DNA of 64,000 nt from Albidovulum litorale (lineage in GTDB: Bacteria; Pseudomonadota; Alphaproteobacteria; Rhodobacterales; Rhodobacteraceae): the NCBI RefSeq assembly GCF_025751495.1, contig NZ_JAOWKZ010000001.1:689920-753919 (forward strand). Direction: 5' to 3'. This document shows, piece after piece, positions 1 to 9,401 of the stretch. Made by a program: the position numbers and the translations under genes. Position 1 is the stretch's first letter; each line of letters begins with the position of its first letter. The notes beneath the pieces are model-generated. The model searched no databases. It worked only from the letters and a program-made list of their open reading frames with translations, and had not been told where the DNA came from.

Positions 1-18
1 AACAATCGGGATTGATGA

Positions 19-1218
19 ATGAGCCTTGCGCGCGCCCTTGACCGCTTCTTCCGCCATGACGCCGCCGGGGGCGTCCTTCTCATGGCCTCGGCCTTACTGG
101 CGCTGATCGTCGCGAATTCCGCCCTGTCGGGCGGCTACCACGATCTGCTTCTGAAGAAATTCTCGATCCTGCTGGATGGCGAAGGCCTGTCGAAGCCGCT
201 GATCTTGTGGATCAATGACGGGCTGATGGCGATCTTCTTCTTCCTGATCGGGCTGGAACTGAAGCACGAGATGGTCGAGGGAAAGCTCAAGAACCCGCGC
301 GACGTGATGTTGCCGGGTATGGCGGCGGTGGGCGGTATGGCGCTGCCTGCACTGGTCTTTCTGGCATTCAACTTCTCCGATCCTGTCGCGCGGGGCGGCT
401 GGGCGATCCCGGCGGCGACAGACATCGCCTTTGCGGTGGGCGTTCTGGCGCTTCTGGGCAAACGGGTGCCGGCGGCGCTGAAGATCTTCCTGCTGACGCT
501 GGCGATCCTCGATGACCTTGGGGCCATCCTGATCATCGCGCTTTTCTACACCAAGGAATTGCACGTCGATTACCTCTATGTGGCGCTCCTGCCGCTTGCC
601 GGTCTGTTCCTGCTCAATCGTGCGGGGGCGCACCGCATTGCGCCGTTCATCCTGCTTGGGACCGTACTCTGGGTACTGGTGCTGAAATCGGGGGTTCATG
701 CGACGCTTGCGGGCGTGGTCACGGCCTTCTTCATCCCGCTCAAAGATAAATACGGCAAATCGCCGCTCCATTCGCTGGAACATGCCCTGTCGCCTTACGT
801 CCTCTTTCTGATCGTGCCGGTCTTTGCCTTCGCCAATGCGGGCGTCGTGCTGCAGGGCCTGACCTTGGGCGATCTTTTCGCGCCCCTGCCGATGGGTATT
901 GCGGCGGGTCTGGTGATCGGCAAGCAACTGGGTGTCTTCGGCGCAACATGGCTTGTGGTCCGGGCGGGTTGGGCGAAACTGCCCCATGCCGTGACATGGG
1001 CGCATATCTACGGCCTCGCCTGCCTTGCCGGGATCGGCTTCACCATGTCGCTCTTCATCGGCGGGCTCAGCTTCGACGATCAGGCCCAGATGAATGCGGT
1101 GCGGCTGGGAGTGCTGGCGGGGTCTGCAGTTTCGGCGATCCTCGGCTATGCGGTCCTGCGGCTGTCGCCCGCGCATCGTGAGGATGCAGAGAGCGCGGCA
1201 CCGGCTGCGGCGGAGTAA
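19..1218 (+). CDS. nhaA: Na+/H+ antiporter NhaA
   Basis: Inner-membrane antiporter that exports sodium in exchange for protons, for pH and salt homeostasis. The 399-residue product has the usual NhaA length and about 12 hydrophobic segments. The key acidic residues are visible: an Asp at about 135 in the motif AATDIAFAVG and the paired Asp165-Asp166 in AILDDLGAI, equivalent to the ion-binding pair of the E. coli protein. A conserved Lys lies near residue 305 in VIGKQLG. The reading frame starts 18 bases into the window, so the promoter is not visible. A strong stem-loop follows the stop codon. The family call is secure; the physiological role is inferred from the family. Confidence 0.97.
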   Translation: MSLARALDRFFRHDAAGGVLLMASALLALIVANSALSGGYHDLLLKKFSILLDGEGLSKPLILWINDGLMAIFFFLIGLELKHEMVEGKLKNPRDVMLPGMAAVGGMALPALVFLAFNFSDPVARGGWAIPAATDIAFAVGVLALLGKRVPAALKIFLLTLAILDDLGAILIIALFYTKELHVDYLYVALLPLAGLFLLNRAGAHRIAPFILLGTVLWVLVLKSGVHATLAGVVTAFFIPLKDKYGKSPLHSLEHALSPYVLFLIVPVFAFANAGVVLQGLTLGDLFAPLPMGIAAGLVIGKQLGVFGATWLVVRAGWAKLPHAVTWAHIYGLACLAGIGFTMSLFIGGLSFDDQAQMNAVRLGVLAGSAVSAILGYAVLRLSPAHREDAESAAPAAAE

Positions 1219-1221
1219 CCG

Positions 1222-1245
1222 CCGGGGCCGGTTGACCGGCCCCGG
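1222..1245 (+). terminator. Stem-loop after nhaA
   Basis: A perfect 10-base-pair stem (CCGGGGCCGG / CCGGCCCCGG) with a TTGA loop begins three bases after the nhaA stop codon. There is no clear T-run, so this is a probable but not classical intrinsic terminator. Confidence 0.6.
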
Positions 1246-1287
1246 GAACCGGTCCTAGTCTCGGATGCAGGATTGGAGATCACGTCA

Positions 1288-1557
1288 ATGGCAGGCGGCT
1301 GGGCGCGCGACGGCGCGGTGAACGAACAGATCGATGCTTCGATCGAGGATGAGTTGAAGCGCATGCAGGCGCGTCGGCGGCCTGAGGGCGAGAGCCTCGC
1401 CGAATGCGCCGAGTGCGGTGAGGACATTCCCGAGCGGCGGCGTCAGGCCATTCCCGGCGTCAAGCTCTGCATCGATTGCCAGAACGAACGCGACGCGCGG
1501 CCCGTGATGCGCGGCGGCATCAACCGGCGCGGGTCGAAGGACAGCCAGCTGAAGTAA
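1288..1557 (+). CDS. DksA/TraR-type C4 zinc-finger protein, YbiI-like
   Basis: Small protein of 89 residues with a four-cysteine zinc finger (CAEC, then CIDC about 30 residues later) and the closing motif NRRGSKDSQL typical of the E. coli YbiI group. It is related to DksA but lacks the long coiled coil, so a direct ppGpp/RNA-polymerase role should not be assumed. I chose the ATG giving MAGGWARDGAVNEQ because YbiI begins the same way and a GGAG lies about 11 bases upstream. An upstream in-frame ATG at 1273 would add five residues. The gene converges on the mutase gene, with a shared hairpin between them. Confidence 0.9.
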   Translation: MAGGWARDGAVNEQIDASIEDELKRMQARRRPEGESLAECAECGEDIPERRRQAIPGVKLCIDCQNERDARPVMRGGINRRGSKDSQLK

Positions 1558-1577
1558 CGGCTTGCCCGCCCCAAAAT

Positions 1578-1613
1578 CGAAGCGCCGGACCGGCAGAACG
1601 GTCAGGCGCTTCG
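1578..1613. terminator. Bidirectional terminator between convergent genes
   Basis: An inverted repeat with outer arms CGAAGCGCC and GGCGCTTCG and an inner GACC/GGTC extension sits in the 80-base gap between two convergent stop codons. It can fold in transcripts from either strand. Confidence 0.65.
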
Positions 1614-1636
1614 CGGTCTCTTGTAACTCAGCGGCG

Positions 1637-3769
1637 TTACGCCGCCCGCGCCGCGCGGATCAGGCCGAGGATGTCCTTTGCCGCCGCCGGGATATTCGTG
1701 CCCGGCCCGAAGATCGCCTTGACGCCGGCCTTCTTTAGGAAGTCGTAATCCTGCTGCGGGATGACCCCGCCGCAGATCACGATGATGTCGCCCGCGCCCG
1801 CGGCCTCCAGCGCCTCGATCAGCTTCGGTGCCAGCGTCTTGTGACCCGCCGCCTGACTGGAAATCCCAATCACATGCACATCGTTGTCGACCGCATCCTG
1901 CGCGGCCTCTTCCGGCGTCTGGAACAGGGGCCCCACATCGACGTCGAAGCCGATATCGGCGAAGGCCGTGGCGATGACCTTGGCGCCCCGGTCGTGGCCA
2001 TCCTGCCCCATCTTGACGACCAGCATGCGGGGACGGCGGCCTTCCTCCTCTGCGAAGGCCTCGACATCCTTCTGGATCGCGGCAAAGCCCTCGTCGCCCT
2101 CATAGGCCGCGCCGTAGACACCGGCGAGCGTCTTCACCTCGGCCCGGTGACGGCCGAACACCTTTTCCATCGCCATGCTGATCTCTCCTACCGAAGCCCG
2201 TGCCCGCGCGGCCTCCACGGCCGCTTCCAGCAGATTGCCGCCCTCGCCCGCGCGCCGCTCCAGCTCGGCCAAAGCCGCTTCGCAGGCCGCCTGATTGCGG
2301 GTGGCACGGATCTTTTCCAACCGCGCAATCTGCGCGTCACGCACCTTCATGTTGTCGACATCGAGAATATCGATCGGGTCCTCATTGTCCTTGCGATACT
2401 TGTTGACGCCGACCACGACCTCCTCGCCCCGGTCGATCATTGCCTGCCTGCGGGCAGCCGATTCCTCGATCCGCAACTTCGGCATGCCGGAGGCGACGGC
2501 CTTGGTCATACCGCCCATCGCCTCGACTTCCTCGATCAACGCCCAAGCCTTCTCGGCCAGTTCAGCCGTCAGGCTTTCGACGTAGTAAGATCCTGCCAAG
2601 GGGTCGATGACCTTCGTTACCCCCGTTTCTTCCTGCAGGATCAGTTGGGTGTTCCGAGCGATCCGCGCCGAGAAGTCGGTCGGCAGCGCGATGGCCTCAT
2701 CGAGCGCATTGGTGTGCAGCGACTGGGTGCCACCCAGAACCGCGCTCATCGCCTCATAAGCCGTACGGATGACGTTGTTGTAGGGGTCCTGTTCCTGCAA
2801 GCTGACGCCCGAGGTCTGGCAATGGGTACGCAGCATGGACGAGCCCGGTTTCTTCGGGTTGAACTCCGACATGATCCGGTGCCACAGCATCCGTGCGGCG
2901 CGGAGCTTCGCGGCCTCCATGAAGAAGTTCATGCCGATGGCGAAGAAGAAGCTGAGCCGTCCGGCAAAGGCATCCACATCCATGCCTCGCGCGATGGCGG
3001 CGCGGACATATTCACGCCCGTCGGCCAAGGTATAGGCGAGTTCCTGCACAAGGTTCGCGCCCGCCTCCTGCATGTGATAGCCGGAAATGGAGATGGAGTT
3101 GAATTTCGGCATCTCGGACGCGGTGTATTCGATGATGTCGGCGACGATCCGCATCGAAGGTTCGGGCGGGTACACATAGGTGTTCCGCACCATGAATTCC
3201 TTCAGGATGTCGTTCTGGATCGTCCCCGAAAGGGCCGTGCGGTCGACGCCCTGCTCCTCGCCCGCGACGATGAAACTGGCGAGGATCGGGATCACCGCGC
3301 CGTTCATCGTCATGGAAACGCTGATCTTTTCCAGGGGAATGCCGTCGAAGAGGATCTTCATGTCCTCGACCGAGTCGATGGCGACACCCGCTTTGCCGAC
3401 ATCGCCCACCACGCGGGGATGATCGCTGTCATAGCCGCGATGGGTTGCAAGGTCGAAGGCAACGGACACGCCCTGCTGCCCGGCAGCAAGGTTGCGGCGG
3501 TAGAAGGCGTTTGATTCCTCGGCGGTCGAAAAGCCCGCATATTGCCGGATCGTCCAGGGGCGACCTGCATACATCGTGGCCCTCGGCCCCCTCGTGAAGG
3601 GCGCAATCCCGGGCAGCGTGCCCATATGGCCCAGCCCGTCGGTATCCGCCCCGGTATAGAGCGGCTTGACCGCGATGCCTTCCAGCGTGTCCCAGGTCAG
3701 GCTGTCGGGACTTTCGCCCCTCAGCTCCTTCTCAGCCAGCTTGCGCCAGGCCCCAATCCCGTCCGTCAT
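1637..3769 (-). CDS. mcm: Methylmalonyl-CoA mutase, single-chain
   Basis: Adenosylcobalamin-dependent enzyme that interconverts (R)-methylmalonyl-CoA and succinyl-CoA, the last step of propionyl-CoA assimilation. The N-terminal two thirds form the substrate-binding barrel. The C-terminal domain (about 575-710) carries the B12-binding motif DGHDRGAK, whose His is the lower cobalt ligand. At 710 residues it matches the one-chain mutases of this order. I chose the ATG at 3769 because GGAAAGGA precedes it at good spacing; ATGs at 3778 and 3787 are alternatives. It belongs functionally with pccA and pccB upstream on the same strand, but a sulfotransferase-like gene and the plus-strand DUF4174 gene lie between. 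Confidence 0.96.
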   Translation of the reverse strand: MTDGIGAWRKLAEKELRGESPDSLTWDTLEGIAVKPLYTGADTDGLGHMGTLPGIAPFTRGPRATMYAGRPWTIRQYAGFSTAEESNAFYRRNLAAGQQGVSVAFDLATHRGYDSDHPRVVGDVGKAGVAIDSVEDMKILFDGIPLEKISVSMTMNGAVIPILASFIVAGEEQGVDRTALSGTIQNDILKEFMVRNTYVYPPEPSMRIVADIIEYTASEMPKFNSISISGYHMQEAGANLVQELAYTLADGREYVRAAIARGMDVDAFAGRLSFFFAIGMNFFMEAAKLRAARMLWHRIMSEFNPKKPGSSMLRTHCQTSGVSLQEQDPYNNVIRTAYEAMSAVLGGTQSLHTNALDEAIALPTDFSARIARNTQLILQEETGVTKVIDPLAGSYYVESLTAELAEKAWALIEEVEAMGGMTKAVASGMPKLRIEESAARRQAMIDRGEEVVVGVNKYRKDNEDPIDILDVDNMKVRDAQIARLEKIRATRNQAACEAALAELERRAGEGGNLLEAAVEAARARASVGEISMAMEKVFGRHRAEVKTLAGVYGAAYEGDEGFAAIQKDVEAFAEEEGRRPRMLVVKMGQDGHDRGAKVIATAFADIGFDVDVGPLFQTPEEAAQDAVDNDVHVIGISSQAAGHKTLAPKLIEALEAAGAGDIIVICGGVIPQQDYDFLKKAGVKAIFGPGTNIPAAAKDILGLIRAARAA

Positions 3770-3870
3770 TGCTTGCATCCTTTCCATTCCTGTCCCGGCC
3801 CCACGAAAGTTCCGGCATAACCCTTTGGCGATCCGCGCATTTCGCCTATATCTGAGACAAAGGAGACTAT

Positions 3871-4317
3871 ATGAAATCCGCCATCGCCCTGATCCTGACC
3901 CTTTGTCTCGCTCCGGCCGCGCTGGCGGAAGGACCTGCTGCCGCCGTTCTGGAGCCGGTTCCGGCGGCCGAAGTGACGCTGGCCGACCTGCTCTGGCTCA
4001 AACGGCCGATCGTCGTCTTTGCCGACAGCCCGAACGACCCCGCCTTCCAGACGCAGTTGAGATATCTCGCCGAGGACCCCGGCGAATTGTTCAAGCGAGA
4101 TGTCGTCATCCTGACCGACACCGATCCCGCCACCCCGTCCGAAGCACGCCGCAAGCTGCGCCCGCGCGGCTTTTCGATGGTGTTGCTGGACAAGGACGGC
4201 GACGTAAAGCTGCGCAAACCTCTTCCCTGGAGCGTGCGCGAGATCGTGCGGGCGATAGACAAGTTTCCACTGCGGAGGCAGGAAATCCTCGACCAGAGGC
4301 GTGGTTCGGGTGGATAG
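3871..4317 (+). CDS. DUF4174-type exported protein
   Basis: 148-residue protein with a cleavable signal peptide (hydrophobic to about residue 18, ending ALAE), so probably periplasmic. The rest resembles the DUF4174 family: a thioredoxin-like pattern with [12 protein letters not shown] early and [17 protein letters not shown] late, and no CXXC redox motif. A textbook AAGGAG stands at ideal distance from the ATG. It is divergent from mcm and converges, with a seven-base gap, on the sulfotransferase-like gene. Function is unknown; no catalytic residues are evident. Confidence 0.8.
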   Translation: MKSAIALILTLCLAPAALAEGPAAAVLEPVPAAEVTLADLLWLKRPIVVFADSPNDPAFQTQLRYLAEDPGELFKRDVVILTDTDPATPSEARRKLRPRGFSMVLLDKDGDVKLRKPLPWSVREIVRAIDKFPLRRQEILDQRRGSGG

Positions 4318-4324
4318 GCGCTGA

Positions 4325-5203
4325 TCATTCCGCCCCCTCCGCTGCGAATTCGCGTTCCGCCGTGACACCCGCGATCTCACCATTCCGCAACGCGGCCCAA
4401 TCGGCCTCATAGGCAGCATCAAGCCGCGCGGTCTCAGCCGCCGAAAATGGGTTGTCGAGCGGTATCGCCGACTTTCTGTGCTCGGCGATCCTCGCCATAC
4501 GCGCGGGTCCCGGCGGGATAGCTGCGACATCGGCCAACGCTTCCGGCCCGAGCGAGGCATTTCCCGCCGTCCCGGCCTTCATATCCGCCGTGAGGTCATG
4601 GCCGAGCATAGCTGCGCCCAGACGCCCGACGATCCCACTGTCGTACCGCATCACGTTGATTGGTGTCTCGGCAAAGACCGACCGCACCGCCCGTAGGAAC
4701 GGCAGCCAGCTGTTGCCCTCCGACGCCGCCAGCCGCGTGCTGTCGATGCTGCTCCGCACCACGCCGTGCAGGGCAAGATGGGCATGAACCGACCGCCAGT
4801 ACCCGGCGAAGTCGCGGGTCGTAATGTAGATTGCCGAGGGTCGCGCAGGCAGAAGCTCCGCGACGGCGGACAGACGCACCAGAGCATCGGGATAAAGCTC
4901 GGCTTCGGCATAGTTGACCCGCATGGCGCCAGCGAGGTTCTCATCGCTGATCACGACCTTCTCGCAGCCATGGGCTGTCCGGACATGCAGGGCCAGCGCG
5001 GCACGCGCATTGGCCAGACCGATATAAGGCGCCTGCCCCGCAACATGGTTTGAGACGAAATCCTTCAGCCCGGCCGAGCGCATGACATCGGGCCCCCAGA
5101 AGGCAATGCCTGCCTGACGAAGCCGCGCCTGATGGCGGACGAACGACTGCTGCATGGCCGTTGTCCCGGTCCGGTGTGCGCCGATATGCAGGATGTAGTC
5201 CAA
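4325..5203 (-). CDS. Sulfotransferase-like protein
   Basis: About 292 residues. The N-terminal motif ILHIGAHRTGTT is a P-loop-like phosphate-binding loop of the kind that holds PAPS in sulfotransferases; such proteins in this order often modify exopolysaccharides. The frame is open to an ATG at 5422, but the domain begins at the TTG at 5203, and the upstream part overlaps a copy of the pccA 3' end in another frame. I therefore prefer the TTG, which has a G-rich stretch (AGGCGGGG) and AAAGG just upstream. It follows a membrane glycosyltransferase-like gene, which suggests the two act on one glycan. The substrate is unknown, and the true start is uncertain. Confidence 0.7.
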   Translation of the reverse strand: MDYILHIGAHRTGTTAMQQSFVRHQARLRQAGIAFWGPDVMRSAGLKDFVSNHVAGQAPYIGLANARAALALHVRTAHGCEKVVISDENLAGAMRVNYAEAELYPDALVRLSAVAELLPARPSAIYITTRDFAGYWRSVHAHLALHGVVRSSIDSTRLAASEGNSWLPFLRAVRSVFAETPINVMRYDSGIVGRLGAAMLGHDLTADMKAGTAGNASLGPEALADVAAIPPGPARMARIAEHRKSAIPLDNPFSAAETARLDAAYEADWAALRNGEIAGVTAEREFAAEGAE

Positions 5204-5220
5204 CCTTTGCCGTGCCCCGC

Positions 5221-5259
5221 CTATTCGTTTTCCATGATAACTTGATCGACCTTCAGGCT
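5221..5259 (-). pseudogene. Remnant copy of the pccA 3' end
   Basis: These 39 bases read SLKVDQVIMENE and stop on the minus strand. The genuine pccA ends SLKVDDVIMEFE, so 10 of 12 residues and about 30 of 39 bases agree, including an uninterrupted 15-base match. Similarity fades immediately upstream and downstream. The fragment lies 17 bases before the TTG start of the sulfotransferase-like gene and about 1.8 kb downstream of the real pccA end. It looks like the old end of a pccA gene left behind when the intervening segment arrived. Confidence 0.6.
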
Positions 5260-5474
5260 CCCACATGCCACGCTGGCGAGGGAAACCGCCAAACCCGCTC
5301 TTGCGCCCGATGCAACACTGGTCGACACGGACCAATTCATCCCACCCGAAGCGCTCCGCAAGTTGCGCGAGCCGCTGCCCAAGCCAGTACCCGAGATCGG
5401 ACCAGCGATATGCAATTTCCAACTACGTCGACGGGTGTCGGTGGAGCAATGCGTATGATCGCAACAGAACCCGG

Positions 5475-7028
5475 TCATCGATCGAAACCTTCGTGGACGA
5501 ACCTGGCACCCTCGGGCAACTCCTGCTCCCATGCCTTTAGTTCAGAGACGAGGGCTGGCACATCGGCGCTGCTCGTCGCGAAGAAAGTGACCTCGAAGCC
5601 GCCGATGAGAGCGCGCGGGACCGACTCCAGTCGCAGCCGCCCCAGCCGGACCCAGGCCGGATCCATCGCGCCCGTAAGCTTTTGCTCGTATATCATCACC
5701 ACCCGGACATCCCGTTCCCTGGCAAGACGACCGACCCAACCGTCGGTCGCGTTGTCAAGCCGCGCCTTCAGGGCTTCGGGCGAAGCCAGACCCCACAGAT
5801 CCAGCACATAGTCGGGATTCCGCCAGCTGACGTGACCTATATCCATCACAGCGACCGGAGCCTTGACGAAATCCTTTGCAAAGCGCGCCATCTGCTTGTG
5901 TTGAAGCTGCATAGCGGCGACGTTCCAAACCCAGGACTTGACGACTTCAGGAAGGTAAACACCAAGACCCGACAGCATCACCACGGCAAGAACACCGTTC
6001 TTGAAAGCCTTGGAAAAGAGGCCGAGCACCAAGGCCATCGCCGCTGCCAGAGAAAGAACAACGTAATTCTCGTAGCGGTCCATCCACCCGATCGATCCGA
6101 ACATGAGATGGGCAAGACCAGCCGTCGCAATGGCCAGGCCGAACAGTCCTACCTCTGGGGCGCGGCGACGGACCGCGATCGAGAGAATTGCGAGCGACAG
6201 CGTCAACCCGCCAACGAATTGCCCGCCCAAGATCTGAAGATTTCCGGCTAACCGCCCCGCGACCCGTGCAATCACCGGGGCTTCGACAGTGCCCGGATGG
6301 GATGCCAGCTTCGCCACGATAGAGTTCGGCAGCGGCCCGAGGCCCTGAGCAGCCAGAAAGGCGGCAAATCCAAGCGCGGGCCCCAAAGCCAACGCTGCAA
6401 GGACCAGTGCACCCCACCGGTTGCCAAGCGCGGCGACAAGCCCCGACGCGGCAAGGGCCAATGCAAGCCCTTCCAGGCGCAACGCAGGGGCAAGAAGGAC
6501 CCCTGATGCCAGCAGCCATCCCACCTTGCGAGTCTCGATAAACGCCCATAGCCCCAGAACGATCATCAAGCTGGCAGTTCCGTGCGCGAGATTTTCCATG
6601 CCCGTATAGGCGACGCCATACATATTCAGCGCGACAGGCGCGGCGACCGCGAAAGGAATTGCCAGCCGCTCAAGGCTCGCCCGCGCTAGCGCAACACCGA
6701 ATAACGCACCGGCCGCAGCAACCGCCAGAACATTCCACGCCAAAGGCAGCCACCGTTGCAGTCCGCTCCCCGAAAAGGGGGTCAATAACAACGGATAAAG
6801 CGGCGACGAGGACGCCGAAGCGGCCTCGCCGGGATTTACGCCATAGTTTCCGACCCGGATCTGCTCGGCCATCGCAAGATGGATGTAGACGTCGTCCAGA
6901 GGGTATTCAAAGCCACCGGCGCCACGCGTCATCGCAGCCGCGCAGATCACGGCCAGCGCAAGGAGCGCGGTCAGCGCTCCTGCCAAGGCCGCGGATCCGG
7001 ACCTCATCTGACGTCGTGTCGAAGTCAT
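5475..7028 (-). CDS. GT-C-type membrane glycosyltransferase-like protein
   Basis: 517-residue polytopic membrane protein with about 10-12 hydrophobic segments and a C-terminal soluble part of about 120 residues. After the first membrane helix comes DDVYIHLAMAEQ, then NPGEAASASSSPLYPLLL. This acidic first loop with an S/P-rich motif is typical of GT-C glycosyltransferases that use polyprenyl-phosphate sugars. Its ATG overlaps the pccA stop by four bases (ATGA), so translation is coupled to pccA although no metabolic link is obvious. A probable partner is the sulfotransferase-like gene downstream. The sugar and acceptor cannot be deduced. Confidence 0.7.
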   Translation of the reverse strand: MTSTRRQMRSGSAALAGALTALLALAVICAAAMTRGAGGFEYPLDDVYIHLAMAEQIRVGNYGVNPGEAASASSSPLYPLLLTPFSGSGLQRWLPLAWNVLAVAAAGALFGVALARASLERLAIPFAVAAPVALNMYGVAYTGMENLAHGTASLMIVLGLWAFIETRKVGWLLASGVLLAPALRLEGLALALAASGLVAALGNRWGALVLAALALGPALGFAAFLAAQGLGPLPNSIVAKLASHPGTVEAPVIARVAGRLAGNLQILGGQFVGGLTLSLAILSIAVRRRAPEVGLFGLAIATAGLAHLMFGSIGWMDRYENYVVLSLAAAMALVLGLFSKAFKNGVLAVVMLSGLGVYLPEVVKSWVWNVAAMQLQHKQMARFAKDFVKAPVAVMDIGHVSWRNPDYVLDLWGLASPEALKARLDNATDGWVGRLARERDVRVVMIYEQKLTGAMDPAWVRLGRLRLESVPRALIGGFEVTFFATSSADVPALVSELKAWEQELPEGARFVHEGFDR

Positions 7029-9025
7029 TCAAACTCCATGATCACGTCATCGACCTTCAGGCTCGCGCCCGCCGCCGCGTTGATCTTTTTCACGACGCCC
7101 TTCTTCTCGGCACGCAGGATGTTTTCCATTTTCATCGCCTCGACGGTGGCCAGCGCCTGACCTTCCTGCACCTCCTGCCCTTCCTCGACGCTGATCTTCA
7201 CGATCAGGCCGGGCATCGGGCACAGCAGGAACTTGGAAGTATCGGGCGGCAGTTTTTCGGGCATGAGGCGCGCAAGCTCTGCCTGCCGGGGCGTGCGGAC
7301 ATAGACCTTGAGGTCAGCCCCGCGGGTCCGGATACGCTGACCAGCCGGGATCTTGTCGACCTTAAGGACGACCGGTTCGCCATCCACTTCCAGCCGCGCG
7401 AGCGACTGGCCCGGCGTCCAGTCCGAGGTGACGCGGTGGGCCACGCCGTCCGAGAAATGCACTGTTGCACCATCGCGGTCGGCGGCGACCTTCACCGCAA
7501 TCTCCTCGCCCTGAACGACCACGACCCAGTCGTCGCCGACATGACGTTCGTGGTTGCCAAGCCGCCCCGTGATGCGGGTACGCCGGATCTCGGCCACGCG
7601 GTTCATCGCGGCGGCACAGGCCGCTACCCGGCGCAACTGGCCTTCGGAAAGTGCTACACCGTTGAAGCCGTCCGAGAACTCCTCGGCAATGAAGGCGGTG
7701 GTCATGTCGCCCGCGACGAATTTCGGATGGTCCATCACCGCCGAGCAGAACGGCAGGTTATGCCCGATCCCCTCCACCTCGAACGTGTCGAGCGCGACGC
7801 GCATCCCTTCGATCGCTTCGGACCGAGAGGCGGCCCAAGTGCACAGTTTCGCGATCATCGGGTCGTAATACATGCTGATCTCGCCGCCCTCATAGACGCC
7901 GGTATCGTTGCGTACGACGCCTGTCGCAGTCGCCGCTTCGACCGGCGGGCGGTAGCGGGTCAGACGGCCGATGGAGGGCAGGAAGTTGCGGTACGGGTCC
8001 TCGGCGTAAAGGCGGCTTTCGATGGCCCAGCCGTTGATCTTCAGGTCGTCTTGCGCGAAGGGCAGCTTTTCACCGCCCGCCACCCGGATCATCTGTTCGA
8101 CGAGGTCGACGCCGGTGATCAGTTCGGTGACCGGATGCTCCACCTGCAAACGGGTGTTCATCTCAAGGAAATAGAAGTTCCGCTCACCATCGACGATGAA
8201 CTCCACCGTCCCGGCGCTGGTGTAACCCACGGCCTTGGCCAATGCACAGGCCTGTTCGCCCATCGCCTTGCGGGTGGCCTCGTCAAGGAAAGGCGATGGC
8301 GCCTCTTCGATGACCTTCTGGTTCCGCCGCTGGATCGAACATTCGCGCTCATGTAGATAGACACAGTTGCCATGCTTGTCGGCCAGAACCTGAATTTCAA
8401 TGTGACGCGGCTGGGTGACGAACTTCTCGATGAAGATCCGGTCATCGCCGAAAGAACTGGCAGCCTCGTTCTTCGAGGACTGGAAGCCGTCGCGCGCCTC
8501 GTTGTCATTCCAGGCGATGCGCATCCCCTTGCCGCCACCCCCGGCGCTGGCCTTGATCATCACCGGATAGCCGATTTCCTTCGAAATCTTAACTGCCTCT
8601 TCGGCGTCTTCGATCAGCCCCATATAGCCCGGAACGGTGGAGACGCCCGCCTCCTGCGCGATCTTCTTCGAGGTTATCTTGTCGCCCATCGCTTCGATGG
8701 CAGGGCTCGGCGGGCCGACGAAAACGACGCCTTCCTTCTCCAGCGCCTCGGCGAATTTCATGTTCTCCGACAGGAAGCCATAACCCGGATGCACCGCCTC
8801 AGCGCCGGTCTGGCGGATCGCGTCCATGATCTTGTCGATCACGATATAGGACTGATTGGCGGGCGGCGGGCCGATATGAACGGCCTCGTCAGCCATCTTC
8901 ACATGCAACGCATTGCGGTCTGCGTCGGAATAGACGGCCACCGTCTGAATGCCCATCTTGCGGGCCGATTTGATGACGCGGCAGGCGATCTCGCCCCGGT
9001 TCGCGATCAGGATCTTCTTGAACAT
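7025..9025 (-). CDS. pccA: Propionyl-CoA carboxylase alpha subunit (biotin carboxylase + biotin carrier)
   Basis: 666-residue subunit that carboxylates its own biotin using ATP and bicarbonate; with PccB it converts propionyl-CoA to methylmalonyl-CoA. The N-terminal biotin carboxylase domain starts MFKKILIANRGEIACR, the ATP-grasp region carries a glycine-rich loop (ASAGGGGKGM), a PCC-type linker follows, and the C-terminal carrier domain has the biotinylation motif EAMKMEN with the modified Lys at about 632. Length and order match bacterial PccA. The 3' end overlaps the start of the GT-C gene, and a degenerate second copy of the last 12 codons lies further downstream. Confidence 0.97.
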   Translation of the reverse strand: MFKKILIANRGEIACRVIKSARKMGIQTVAVYSDADRNALHVKMADEAVHIGPPPANQSYIVIDKIMDAIRQTGAEAVHPGYGFLSENMKFAEALEKEGVVFVGPPSPAIEAMGDKITSKKIAQEAGVSTVPGYMGLIEDAEEAVKISKEIGYPVMIKASAGGGGKGMRIAWNDNEARDGFQSSKNEAASSFGDDRIFIEKFVTQPRHIEIQVLADKHGNCVYLHERECSIQRRNQKVIEEAPSPFLDEATRKAMGEQACALAKAVGYTSAGTVEFIVDGERNFYFLEMNTRLQVEHPVTELITGVDLVEQMIRVAGGEKLPFAQDDLKINGWAIESRLYAEDPYRNFLPSIGRLTRYRPPVEAATATGVVRNDTGVYEGGEISMYYDPMIAKLCTWAASRSEAIEGMRVALDTFEVEGIGHNLPFCSAVMDHPKFVAGDMTTAFIAEEFSDGFNGVALSEGQLRRVAACAAAMNRVAEIRRTRITGRLGNHERHVGDDWVVVVQGEEIAVKVAADRDGATVHFSDGVAHRVTSDWTPGQSLARLEVDGEPVVLKVDKIPAGQRIRTRGADLKVYVRTPRQAELARLMPEKLPPDTSKFLLCPMPGLIVKISVEEGQEVQEGQALATVEAMKMENILRAEKKGVVKKINAAAGASLKVDDVIMEFE

Positions 9026-9077
9026 TACTGTCCCCCTTCAGGCCGCGCCGGGTTGGTCCCGGTCGTGCAAATGAAAT

Positions 9078-9106
9078 GACCACCGCGGCACGGGGCCACG
9101 GTGGTC
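9078..9106 (-). terminator. Stem-loop between lipoprotein gene and pccA
   Basis: Arms GACCACCG and CGGTGGTC form a hairpin; read on the minus strand it is followed by ATTTCATTTG, a T-rich tail. It would end transcription of the upstream 66-residue lipoprotein gene before pccA. A second hairpin (9122-9141, CGGGCTGC / GCAGCCCG) lies just ahead of it. Confidence 0.5.
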
Positions 9107-9121
9107 CGATTGAGTGTATGG

Positions 9122-9141
9122 CGGGCTGCCGCTGCAGCCCG
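9122..9141 (-). terminator. Second stem-loop after the 66-residue lipoprotein gene
   Basis: Perfect eight-base-pair stem with a CGCT loop, 11 bases after the stop codon of the lipoprotein gene. Together with the hairpin at 9078 it forms a tandem terminator-like structure. Confidence 0.4.
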
Positions 9142-9151
9142 GATCAGGTGA

Positions 9152-9352
9152 TTACTGGCAGACGCCGACGTCGTCGCAGAAAACGCCGGCCGCACCGCCG
9201 ACAACCGCGCCGGTAAGGGCGTTGCCGCCAAGCGCATCGGCGACAACTGCACCACCGGCAGCGCCGGCAAGGCCGCGCTCCGTGTCCGTGTCAAGGCAAG
9301 CGGACAGGGCGAAAGTGGCGATTGCCGCCGCAAGAATGGTTCTGATCGACAT
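9152..9352 (-). CDS. Small glycine/alanine-rich lipoprotein
   Basis: 66 residues. The signal peptide ends in a lipobox LSAC, so the mature protein should be a lipoprotein of about 48 residues. The mature part is a glycine/alanine-rich stretch reminiscent of glycine-zipper membrane segments, followed by a conserved end CDDVGVCQ with two cysteines. The next gene upstream encodes a paralogue with the same architecture, so the pair arose by tandem duplication. Function is unknown. Confidence 0.75.
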   Translation of the reverse strand: MSIRTILAAAIATFALSACLDTDTERGLAGAAGGAVVADALGGNALTGAVVGGAAGVFCDDVGVCQ

Positions 9353-9401
9353 GTAGTTACTTCTCCGCAGTTCAGGTTCGCGACAAGCGCCCGGTCAGGC
9401 T

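Noticed and set aside
1841-3514. Long plus-strand open frame opposite mcm (557 codons)
   Set aside because: Its residues are Arg/His/Asp-rich, it shows no domain, and it is antisense to a full-length methylmalonyl-CoA mutase. It is a GC-rich shadow.
6659-8356. Plus-strand open frame of 565 codons opposite pccA and the GT-C gene
   Set aside because: It is antisense to two genes with clear domains and has no ribosome site or known motif.
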